Positions 1-12,200 of a DNA stretch of 62,000 nt are shown here, piece by piece (position 1 is the first letter of the stretch; each line of letters begins with the position of its first letter). The translations under genes were made by a program, and so were the position numbers. The stretch lies in the NCBI GenBank assembly GCA_009746045.1, contig RPFO01000080.1:5531205-5593204 (forward strand), given 5' to 3'. Origin of the DNA: Mesostigma viride. Its lineage: Eukaryota > Streptophyta > Mesostigmatophyceae > Mesostigmatales > Mesostigmataceae. The notes below the pieces were generated by a model. That model made no database searches. It saw nothing but the letters and a program-made list of their open reading frames with translations, and was not told where the DNA came from.

Positions 1-203
1 GCGGTCGATCTGTACAGCGCCGACGTGCCGTCGCCTGCCATCACCGCCCTCTACGGGCAGCTGCTGAACCCGCAGGCGCTGCCGAGCGCCAGCCGATGCC
101 TGAACGTGAACGGTCGCGCGACCGTGTTTACGGCCGCAGACGCCGTGCGGGAGGCCACGGACGAACCGGTGGTCAGCACCCAGTTGGAAGCCATGGTCCA
201 GTG
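1..203 (+). CDS. Gene A exon 1 (partial, extracellular)
   Basis: Open in frame 1 from the left edge with GC-rich codons. It ends two bases into a Trp codon at the donor GTGAGC (204). It joins exon 2 through TG|G and is cut off at its 5' end. No domain is recognised in the 67 residues. An echo of its 3' edge lies at 245-266. Confidence 0.65.
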
Positions 204-3200
204 GTGAGCGGGCGCAGGAATTACTAGTTTTGACATGACCTTGTGATGGTCCAGTGGTGAGTGGGCCCATGTGTGTGCGATGACTTCACATTACGTCGTG
301 ATGGACTCGAGATCGGCGCGCGCAACAGTTACTAGCCTTAACAGTATTCCACTAGAAGTTTACTACTAGAAGTGTTACTCTGATACTACTACGTGCATAG
401 GGTGTGTACAGTATACTACGAGAAGTGTTACTCTGATAGTACTAAGTGCATAGTGTGTCGATGTGTACAGTATGTGTAATGTAGGAAATATTTAGTATGT
501 GAAATGAAGGAAATATTCCATCTTGTCAGACCATTACAGAAGCATCTATTTACGTATGTGTCTTCCGTCAGAGTGCGCGCAAAGCAACACTAATATGCTC
601 GCTCTTCTCCTCCCAGTGTGTTGCGTTGTAGCCGAACAGCAAACAGCAGGTTCCGTGGCTATAGGTGTCTCGAGATCCGAACGCATCCCAAACTGCCAGC
701 ATGATACAAGTAATCTCTAGCATTTTCCAAGCAAGGAAATGGCAACCCATGCTCCTTTTTTGCCGGGGTGTGACGTATAATCTCGGCACCCCCACGCTGC
801 GCGATAAACAGACATGTAGCCTAAGCTGCGCTGGCAGGTATGTGAAAAAATGGCGGTCATGCAAAAGGGGCTTTCCTTTTTGCCAGTATGTTTTCTGGCT
901 GCTGCACTACTTGGTGCGCTCGTGCGTGTCCAGCTGGCAACCCCGGCTGAGCCGAACAGCAACAACCCTGCAGTGGCCTTTCCAAAACAGAGGACGTAAA
1001 TGATATCGTCAAGGTCATTGGCCTTTTGCAAGCAAGCTAAATTGTGCCTTGACTTTTCGAGATTGTGCCTTGGCTTTTCGGAATATTGCAGGAACCCGGA
1101 TGCCGTTCGGGGTGAGGATCCGCGCTTCACGTTCACGTTCACCGTGAAGGACTTGGACGTGGGTACGTGCCCACTACTGCTCTGCCTATGCACAAGAATA
1201 TGATTAAATATCACGGCATGTTTGCGAGACTAGCTGCTGGCGACAAGATCATCTTTTTCTCCAAGCAAGCAATCAGAATGTCGACTAATGACCTCATTAC
1301 TTCTAGTCGTCGTGACCAGCAGAGATGGGCAGGTTCGACATTGGCAACAGGCGCGATGTCCGCTGCCGGCTCCTGTAGGTCATGTCTCGGAACATATGCA
1401 CAGTGTACTGTTTGCTGCCTGCCTCGACGTTATGCACAGCGAATGCTAGCTCATGACTTCGAGACTGGTGGGAAGGGAAGCAAGCCCGGGGTATTGCATG
1501 CCCCCTTAGAGGGATCGCGAGAGCCTGGTTCTATGCCCAGCATTTAGCCGCCCTTCTTGCTCAGCTCACGTGCTTATCTGGGCCAGCTCGCTGGTGCAAT
1601 CCATTACGCAGCATTCGCCTCTGCCACCCCCACCCCCACACTTGGCTAGCCCCAATGTAGCCTCTTTGGCACAAGCACAAACCTTTGTCCGCAGCTTACT
1701 TCTAAGAGAACAAAGATGTGAAAATCATTGTATTCCTGCTTTAATAATGCGGTGGCATCGCGTGCGCAGGCTCCAACACGTCGACAGCGATCGACCTGCT
1801 CAACTTGGCCGCGTCGGTGGCGGAGGACACCGGCAACTTTGTGTACACGTACGAGTCGAGCACGGTGGGCATGAGCAACGCGATGACCCCGCCCGACCCA
1901 TGTGGGGCCGCGTCCATTACGGATCATGCCGCGGGCGACATGGTGAGTGCTTGGAAGTGACGCCATACTTGAACATATGTTATCAGTACAGCACTTGTAG
2001 TAATAATCACCACTTCATACGTAGTACACTATCCTATCACCACTGTACACTAACCTGTACAGTATCTTATTTTCTTACATAAATGTACTGCATCATCTTC
2101 ATGCCGATGGAATGTTCATGGCTGATGCGTGGACAAGGGTCATGGCTGATGCGTGGACAATGGTCATGGGTGATGCGTGGACAAGGGTCATGGGTGATGC
2201 GTGGACAAGGGTCATGGGTGATGCGTGGACAAGGGTCATGGGTGATGCGTGGACAAGGGTCATGGGTGATGCGTGGACAAGGGTCATGGGTGATGCGTGG
2301 ACAAGGGTCGTGGGTGATGCGTGGACAAGGGTCATTTGGGGCACGGTGCAGCTGACGTGGTGAGGATTTTCTATCTGGGGACAAGCAACGCAACGCTGCT
2401 GGCCTCGTTATATTTTAAATATTTTTTTGCCAAATGGCCCCAAACCCGCGAATGAAGGGAAGTGGCTGATGGTTGGGAGAGGGTCGATTGTGTCATGCGC
2501 TGGCCGCAACATGTGATGTTAAGGTATGACCCATGGCAACTGTGGCCCTCGCTTAGCCTAGGCTATTGTTGGATGCATGGTTGATAGCGTAGGTGAGGGT
2601 CAATTGTGGCATGATACACTTGTTGTTGTTGTTGTTGTTGTCGCTGCCCACGCCGCACATGGGCACATGAGACACAAGTACCATTGTGTCATTTAGGGAC
2701 AATTTTTTTACTAGTGTTTCTCTAATATTAGTACTAGTATTATATTATACTAGTGTATATTATACTAATATTAGTACTAGTATTATATTATACTAGTACT
2801 TATTTAATGTTGTACTAATATATATTTTTGTTGCCTCGCGATTTCTTCTTGTCATCTTTGGTTGCCCACAAGAAGCTGTTGTAACTTGTCTTAAGCAAGG
2901 TTTTGGTGAACAATGGAAAGGGCTGGGGATGGAACTGAAGCTACAATGATCCATGGGGTTGAGTCACAACAATCCATAATGAGGAATAAGAGGGGCTCAG
3001 GATCGAGCCGAAGCTACAATGGTTCATAAGGTTGAGTCGCAACAATCCATAATGAGGAATAAGAGGGGCTCAGGATCGAGCCGAAGCTACATTGGTTCAT
3101 AAGGTTGAGTCACAACAATCCATAATGAGGAATAAGAGGGGCTTAGGATGGAGCCGAAGCTACAATGGTCCATAAGGTTGAGTCACAACAATCCATAATG

Positions 3201-6200
3201 AGGAATAAGAGGGGCTCAGGATGGAACAGAAGCTACAATGATCCATGAGGTTGAGTCACAACAATCCATAATGAGGAATAAGAGGGGCTCAGGATGGAAC
3301 AGAAGCTACAATGGTCCATAAGGTTGAGTCACAACAATCCATAATGAGGAATAAGAGGGGCTCAGGATCGAGCCGAAGCTACAATGGTTCATAAGGTTGA
3401 GTCACAACAATCCATAATGAGGAATAAGAGGGGCTCAGGATCGAGCCGAAGCTACAAATGGCTCTTTACTTTGCTGACAAGATTTTTCTTTCCTATCGTG
3501 CGTTTCTGTATGTATGGGGATCGCAGTTTTTCCGCATCAACATACCCTGCCCGACATCCGGGGCATGCGACAACTCTACGTTTGTCGCAACAATCTGCGA
3601 TGAACAAGGCAACAACCGGATCTCCCCATTTGCCAGCGTCGTCCTCTACATGCTGGACTCCACGGGCGTGCCTCTGGTGACGGAGGGCGCGTGCTCCCTG
3701 GGCAGCTGCGCAAACGCGGACGTCTCGCCGCCGGCTATCAACATCACGTTGGAGCGGGAGGTTGACTATTTCCTCGTCGTGGACGGGTAAGTGGAACACT
3801 TGAGCACGCGTACCTAAAAATTTTCATTATGGCATGTCGTGCCTATCTAAGCGCACCTAACAGGGTGTGTTTGGTCTAGTTGAACACATGCCCGCTTGGG
3901 GTGGTCACAAGTAACATGGGGCGGTGTGATGATGGTACATCCTTGCTAGGAGTGGCTGTTGCTTTTTCTTGATGCCGTTGATGCTTGTGTCGCTAGGGAC
4001 ACTAATTTCCCGTATTGTATCAACAAGGGGTGGTTGCGATGATGATTGGTAACAGTTGCAAATAGTCTTCTGACTTCATGCCAACATAGAAACAAGACAA
4101 CTCTAAGCTAAGGATGCCGTGGGCTTGGGGTATCGAGGAAGGTGCTGTGGCGGGTATTGGGTTTATGCGAGAAAAACAAAGTAGATCTCTTTTTTCATTT
4201 GGTGCCCACCATGGGCCCCCCAAGTCATGCAAACAAATCACAAGCAGGCATGATCGTTGACTATAGCACGTTTACCGTACAATGCGGTTGCTCACGGTCC
4301 ACCCAGCTAAGTAATCCGGTACACATTACTTTTGCATACTTGCAAGTATGCAAAATTAATGTGTATCGCATTACTTAACTAAAATTCCCCCACGCGACCC
4401 AATTTTAGTTAAGTAATGCGTATCGCATTCCTTGACTCACCCTAGTGCCTACCCACCCGGTGGCACCGCCACGTTGCTGCGCCAAGGTCGTTTGGTTGTA
4501 GTAGTATATTGTTTGTAATAGACACACTAGTAACGTGTTAGGTGGCCACGCCGTCACATCGAGGTTCATAGGAAAGATTAACTTGTAACTTGAATCCATT
4601 ACGAGAAGGGTTTAGAATGTCGGTAGTTGTCATGCAACGACTATCTTTTTCCTTTCGAGTTACTCGATTGGCAATTAGTCGGGAAAAAAATACCCACAGT
4701 GCCATCTTGGGGCTTTTGATGTTTCTTTTATGTTAAAAAAAAAAGCTCCGCAAGTGCGAATAATCTAGGTGAGTATAAATCCTCGCATGAGCATAAACCA
4801 CGTCATGTGAGCATCAATTCTCAATGAACTGGGTGATGCCTAAGTTCTCAGAGTAGGACTGCGTGGCCACGGCCGACCTGTCTAACCTCTAGTTGTAAGA
4901 TTGCGGGCACCACGGCGCGAGCCACTATGTGTGCCAAGTGGTATATCTGACACCATATTTGACAACTACAACATATAGTTGTATATTTGTCTTTGTTATT
5001 TCTTTGTTGCTTGATTCCATGTAGGTGGATCTACCTTTAGTATGTCTGGTTCTCGAGCTCGCAATTCAAAGTAATAAGTTGAATCGAAAATTCTCTATTT
5101 CCAAGGATTTGGCAAATATTGTCTACAAAATACCCTCATTATAGTGCTGTACTGTTATTGTCAAATGAACTGGACGATTTTTGAACTAGCTTGCAACAGA
5201 CTAGACCAGAGTCAGACTTTTATCTTGGTAAGTGTAAATGAGTTATCATTACACAAGTATCTCAAATTGCTTCTTTTGTTAAATCTCAGTTGTCAATCCA
5301 TTTCACCTTCATTTCAATGAAATTGCGAGAGCATTTAGTATTTACGACCTAAAGACTCCTTCGTACGTTGGGTGGGCGCCCGCCGCCCTGTGTGGTCCTT
5401 CCGGCTGAACGGGCGCCCACGGCGGCCGCGCCGAAAACGGGCGGCCGGCGGCACCCCCGGTTTTGGCGCGGCGCCGGTTCTTTTGGCGTTCGATGGCCAA
5501 AGTGACGGGGTGCAGTTTAGGAATATGAGAAACGACTTGATTCGTCCTGAGCACGAATGCTGAATTGCTGAAGGGAGGTGCGGGTATGGCGATCTACTAC
5601 GATAGCTGCAATGTCACCTGTGGCCTGCCTTGAAGCAACTCAGGAATGGCCATGGTGATCCCGACAGCGCAGATTATTCCCGTCTGTCCAGCCAATGTTT
5701 GTGCCCGGCAACAGGCTGGAATGCGGACCCGCCGGCACGGTTCAGGCTCTTTGCGGAGAGAGCCGCGCTCCAAATTTGGACTCGGCAGGGGAAGTTTCGT
5801 TGTTTGTCTTCTAGTTGAACAGTGTGTCGCCATGCCTGTCCAGCTGAGACGCTCTGCAGCAACTTGCTGTGGCGCTGCGTCGGACCGAAATTTCGATTTT
5901 CCCGTAATAAGCGAGCCGGACGTAGACAAGTGCCGGCTTTGTGATTCGGCTGCGACGCACGAGTTTTACGAAACCAAGGGACGTGGATTTTTGCGTTGCG
6001 AGGATTGCGAGCTAGTTTTCGTTCCGCCTCGATACTACCTGTCGAGCAAAGAAGAAAAGGGATTTTACGACCTGCACCAAAATGACCCTTCCGACCACCG
6101 CTACCGCACGTTCCTTAGCCGCGTTTATCTGCCCATGATGGACCGAATCCCGCCCAACAGCAAAGGTCTGGATTTCGGTTGCGGCCCCGGCCCCACCTTG

Positions 6201-9200
6201 AGCGTCATGTTCGAGGAAGCCGGCCACCAGATGTCCCTATACGACCTGTTCTATTTCAACGACCCCTCTGTGCTGTCGGATTCCTACGACTTCGTCACCT
6301 GCACCGAGGTGGCGGAGCACCTGCACGAGCCTCGTGTCACCCTGGACTTGCTCTGGCGGTGCCTGCGCCCCGGCGGCACACTTGGCATCATGACGCAGCT
6401 CCGTTACAGCGACGGGGACCGCTCCTCCTTCGCCACATGGCATTACAAGAATGACCTCACGCACGTGTGCTTCTTCACGCAAGCCTCTTTTGAGTGGCTG
6501 GCAAACCGCTGGGGCGCGACACTAACGTTTGTGGGCAAGGACGTAATCCTGTTACAGAAGGCATCGGACTGTCCTGGAGGCCATTTCGCGTCTGAATAAT
6601 AAATCCCCATTGGAGCCTGGGTTGTGGGAGCAGCTGATGGGGCAGCATCTGGGGGTTACTACCGCTTCGCAAGGCAACTCCTATGAAGGGCAACGGTTCT
6701 GCTTCTCTAGAACAGCTGTGCACGGCAACCCCTGTATCAAATGGTCGGATTCTGCTTTTTCTTAGTTCCGTGTGAGCAAGGGCGCTATCCTGCTCCAGAA
6801 GGCAAAGGCTGGGGGTGCAACTTGTCAAGAGCAAGTGGTCGCGAACAAGTGGTTGAGAGGAAGCGGCCGCGAGCAACTTGTCGAGAGCAAGTGGTCGCGA
6901 ACAACTTTTCGAGAGCAAGTGGTCGAGAGCAGCTGGCTCCACATCCATGCTGGCACCAGTCACCTGATATCCACTGGGCAAGATGGGCCGTGATCCTGTT
7001 CCAGAAGCCGCTGTAGCTATGGCGGCTAGGATTATGTGAGGGGTTTGCTCCCCCAGAGCCTCAAGGATGGTGCAGCGAGGGGTTGAGAGACTGCATGTGG
7101 CTGTCATTCATGTGGGCAAGGACACGATCCTGTTCGACAACCCGCAAGGTTGCTGATTCACGGGGCAGTTGAGAGGGAGGCGGGAGCCCAGAACTCACTG
7201 AATTTTCGCAATTCAAATTTTTTTATGATTCTACCAGCCACCTGATAAATCAGATCAGATCAGTTGTGACCTGGTCTAGTATAGTATGCACCAGGAGGCA
7301 TTTAAAGACACGTTGGCTGCCCGTCTGGACTAGCAAAGGCCAGGAGGACAAAAGGGCTACGCACAACGCACCCGGAGTGGTGTTGCCCCCTATATTGCAT
7401 TAGGGGGGGGCCATGCATTTCGACGGCTCTTTGGAAACACACCTAGGCAGCCTCCTGCTAGCTACTTCCTGCCCCAGGAGCTGGTGGCTGCCACTATCGT
7501 GTGGCTTTAACCCCCACCGCCATGGTCTAATCTGTATGTAATGGAACCTAGAGGAGTATGAATGCTGCCAGATGCCCCATGCCCGGTGGGCCAGGGAAGC
7601 TGTAAACATTCCGCAGTGATAGGATGATAGCAGTCATCCTATACATGATGAAGGGATTCATCACGATGTTTGATTTTTTTTCCGTTTTAGGACTAAAATT
7701 AATTCTGCTAGTATTTATTTTAATTCCAAATTGTCATGAACAATTGTTAAACAGTAGGGCTGGGTCCAATCACAGTTATGAGTCACTAATCTGGACGGGC
7801 TAGCATGCGGGGTACAAGATGGCAACAATACAACTGCCTCCTAATTTCAAATACGTTCAACTGTTTCCCAATTCAATAAGAATATCAAAAATGCTACATA
7901 TTGATCATCTGCTTTCTTGACAGTTTAGTTCTAGTATATGCAGTCAGGGCCCCACCAACTTGATCCATTCTTTCCCATGCCAAAGACTCAATCGAACTTC
8001 CCCGCCACAGTCGCGTTGCCATAGAACCTAGTTACCATTCCGAGTAGTCGTACCTAGTTACCATTCCTAGTAGTCATACCTAGTTACCATTCCTAGCAGT
8101 CATACCGAGTTACCATTCCTAGTAGTCATACCTAGTTACCATTCCTAGTAGTCATACCTAGTTACCATTCCTAGTAGTCATACCTAGTTACCATTCCTAG
8201 TAGTCATACCTAGTTACCATTCCTAGTAGTCATACCTAGTTACCATTCCTAGTAGTCATACCTAGTTACCATTCCTAGTAGTCATACCTAGTTACCAGTA
8301 CTTTGATGCCACAGCTGTTAGAGCAAGGGCGCTAAGGGGGGGGGTGGCTAGGGTGTGGACCTGAGTGGAACAGCAGGTGCCTGTTCGCCATCCTAGCAGC
8401 AGCTTGGGCCAACTTTCAAGAGATCTTCAACCAACTTTCAAGCAAGTCCAGCGCCAAAGGCAGTAACCATGCGACGACAGCTAGAATGCCAGGCTGCTCA
8501 AGCTCGCAGGTCCCCACGGCTACGGATGGTCTTCACGCAATGCAAGTACAGTGTATGGACAGTGTACATAAACATTAGGCCCGTGACATTCCGTGCACGT
8601 GGTGCACCATGTGTCATGTTGGCCTTCATTGTGCCCCGTAAATTGGCCTTCATTGTGCCCCGTAATTTGGCCCTCATTCCCGGCGTCAAGTGGCACCTCC
8701 ATCACAATCTGCTGCAGTCAAGCCTACGTCATCAGCCCTAGACTGGCCCCCATGGCTTGGAAGCCCAGGTGACTCTATGTCTAGCACGTTATCATAACGG
8801 ACTGTCAAGGAATGGTGATGTGGCCTCCCCACGCGCCCAGGCCACCCACCACATCACGCAGGCTGCAGTTGAAAGTATCTGCTTTCTCCCACCTCCCCTA
8901 TCCCGTCCCGTCCCCCCCCCCCAGCAAACAAAACGTGTGTCCTTAGCCCATCCCTACGGTGCCCATCATCGAACCCATCGCTCGTGTGCATGTATAATTG
9001 CATGCTAGTGAAGCATGTAACAGGATGCTTTGTGCTTCACGCTTCACTTGCGTTGCCGACCTCAACTCTGGAGTATATCATGTTCGAGAAGTATGAGATT
9101 CTATATTGGGTTGGTACAGTGTCTATATGACTATGTCAAGGGAGTTCTCAAGAGGGTTCCCATTACGTACCGTTTCCCATGAACGTGTTACTGCATGATG

Positions 9201-12200
9201 TTTTGTGTCTATATGACTATGATGATGCAGGGAGTTCTCGGACGAGTTCCCCTTCAAGCTGCGCGTTGAGATCCCTGGTACGTGGGCATGCTCCGTGTTG
9301 GCGCCTCTAGCCCTATGCTCAATGGGTGCCCTGGTTGCGTCTGCGGCTACGTGGGCATGTCGTTGTCGCAGCTCCTTTAGCGGTATTGTGTATGCATGCC
9401 CTAGGTTCATCTGCTGCGACGTGGCCAGCAGGGTGTTAAGCGCTTGTGCCGCTTTCATTCCCTTTCGCAGCACATCTGGCCCGTTTTGCCTGTTGAAGCA
9501 TCTGGCCCATTATGCTTGCATCTGGCCCATTGTGCTTGCACTGATGCTTGCATCCGGCCCAGCCTGCTTGCACTGATGCATCTTTCCTGCGGGAGTGTTC
9601 CTTCCCTCACACACCTTCCGTGACAGCCATGCACCAGTGAAACCGACATGCGCTGGGGCCCACCTGTTGATTCTCATGTGCAGTTTGTTGATTGCGTACC
9701 CTGCCTCAGTAGATAGGCGTCATGCCCTCGTTTGTGGCCAAATTTTACAGTGACCATACACATACTCTATAGTGGCCATAGTCTACAGTGACCATAGACA
9801 TACTCTATAGTGGCCATATTGTTTGTGGCTATATAGTTTGTGGCCATATTCTACAGTGACCATACACATATTCTATAGTGGCCATATTCTACAGTTCTCC
9901 CGATTTCTGGCCTGCTCCGGTTGTCTCATGGATATCCTACAGTGACCATACACGGACTCTATAGTGGCCAGATTGCTATCCCAAGTATTGCCGCGCTGGT
10001 GACACCACTGCACCCCAATGGCATGCCCGCAGCACCGTACTGTTCGCACTTTTGGATGAAGTTGTGGACATCGCCTCATCACGCAAGTGCTATCACCTCA
10101 TACAGTCATACCCGCGTTAAGTTACGATCGCCGCCGAATTCTGGGCGTCGTAACTTAACGTGGGAACGTAACTTAACGGTAGAATTAGGCTAGCAGCCTA
10201 TCCCCTGCTACTCTGACGGACTTCTATACGGCATTCGACAGCTCTTGTCAAGCCCAATTCAGCTGCAGCACCAAGGCCGCTCAAAGTACGGGATTTCGTA
10301 CCATTTCTGGATGCTGCGAGGCTGGGCGCTGCGGGATGCTTGGGTGATATGCTGATGGCGAGGCTGCGCAGCTGCGACTTTGCTAGTTCACCTCAGTTCA
10401 GATCCGGCTGAGCAGGTCATCCTGCCGTAGCCTGGCGCCAGCTATGTTCTGTGACTCTGTGTTCCGTGTTCCGGGAATCCGGGTTCCCTGTCCCCTGCCG
10501 CGCGCGACCTAATTACCACTAATGAATAAGTGGAGCATTCAGCATGGCCTATTCAGCTACATATACAAACTGTAACGTCACAATCATTAGTTGGATAGAG
10601 TCGTTCACTTAGCTGTTATTTATTAGCACAGCGGGTCCCCTATTCCGGAGTCCGGACGTCCGGACTTAACCAAAAATGGCCTCCTCCGCAGCCAAAAGTA
10701 GCCTGACGCCTGCAGTTTGGCTCAATGCCGCGTTAAGTTACGATGGTACCCAGGCTTAAGTTACGGTCGCCGCCCAAACTTCGGCGTCGTAACTTAACAC
10801 GGGAACGTAACCTTAAGAGTCGTAACTTAACGCGGAAATGACTGTACTTCAATTGAGGAGTGTGAGGATTTTAATTAGTTAATAAAAAATCACGTAGACT
10901 GCGTCACGTGGGTACCAAGAAAGGAACCTTCGACCCCTATACACAACAGCGCGAGTCTCTTATCAAAAATTGCCAAGTACACTATCAACAAGTATGGTTG
11001 AGTGGTCATCTGCTAATGGCAGATCCCGATGGCCCCCAGCCTAGTAAAGGCAAACACCCACTAATAGACCCTTTGATACCATTATCAACTGCCTACACCT
11101 GTTGATTGCCCCTAATCGCAGATCCAAACGCCGTGCCCGGCGAGCTTGTGGGGACAATTAGTTTCTAATTACATACTGAGTTGTTTCCTTGTTTAATCAC
11201 CCTAATCGCAGACCCCGACGCGGTGCCCGGCGGGCTGGTGGAGACGACCATCAGCTCCCCCTTGCCGCCCACGCTGGTGGAGATTGCCAACAAGACGATG
11301 CGGGGCTATTGGTCGCGGGAGCGCAGCACACCGTTCTCGGTGACGTTTGACGGGATCATGAACGAGACGTGCGGGAGTGACGCGATCGTGGCGCGCCAGC
11401 TGGACACGGACGCCCCTCCCAGGGTGGAGGGGTTCCGCCTCGTGCGCCGCACGCCAAAGTCGGAGTATGCGTTCAATGTGAGCAAACGAAGCCAAATCAG
11501 GTCAAATAGCGCGACATTGCAATAGATAAGGTTGCTACTAATTACATCGCTACACATAATCAAATCGAAAGACGTCGGGCAATATTATATCATTATCAGA
11601 TGGGAGTGAGGGGAAGCGAACAGGAAGCGGAAGAAGACAATGAACTAGAACTGGGCAAAGCGACCCCTTATCACGAGGGGTGGCCCTGGTGAAGCTAGAA
11701 GGGCTACTGAGATTCTAATGAAGGGAACAAATGCAGAGAGAAGCGAGCGGGGGGGTTCTCTCGGAGACGAGCTCAGCGTGGTGGTACAAAACAGGCGCCG
11801 CGGTGGTAGAAGCCAGGCGGCTACAGGCCGGGATAGGCACTGGGTTGGGGGAAGGCGGCGGCCCTGTGCTGCAGCCATTCCCGGTGCGCCACCACGTAAT
11901 GCATGATCTTGGAGCCGTCTAACAAGTTCAATGGGTTTGGGGTTTCAGTTTGGGTTTGGGGGCCTGGAGTTTCGGGGTCATAGTTTGGGTGTGAGCAATG
12001 GCTTGGGGGTTAATGCTCCAAGGCTCCCCAACAGGACTGCGTGACTACGTTCTTAATTAATGGCGTGGGGGAGGGAGGGGGATGCCTTGCCCTGCGACCC
12101 TTCATTGCGTTTTCCTTGGCCCTCTTGGTTGTCGAGACACAGACACACATGCCCTCGTACGTCGGTTAGCTGTTAGGGAGGATTGACCCTCTCATAGGAG

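Noticed and set aside
2067-2393. Overlapping ORFs on both strands in the 24-bp array
   Set aside because: The period is a multiple of three, so every frame without a stop in the unit stays open; no gene.
8020-8298. CRISPR-like array
   Set aside because: Head-to-tail minisatellite without variable spacers in a eukaryotic intron; the same holds for the other arrays.
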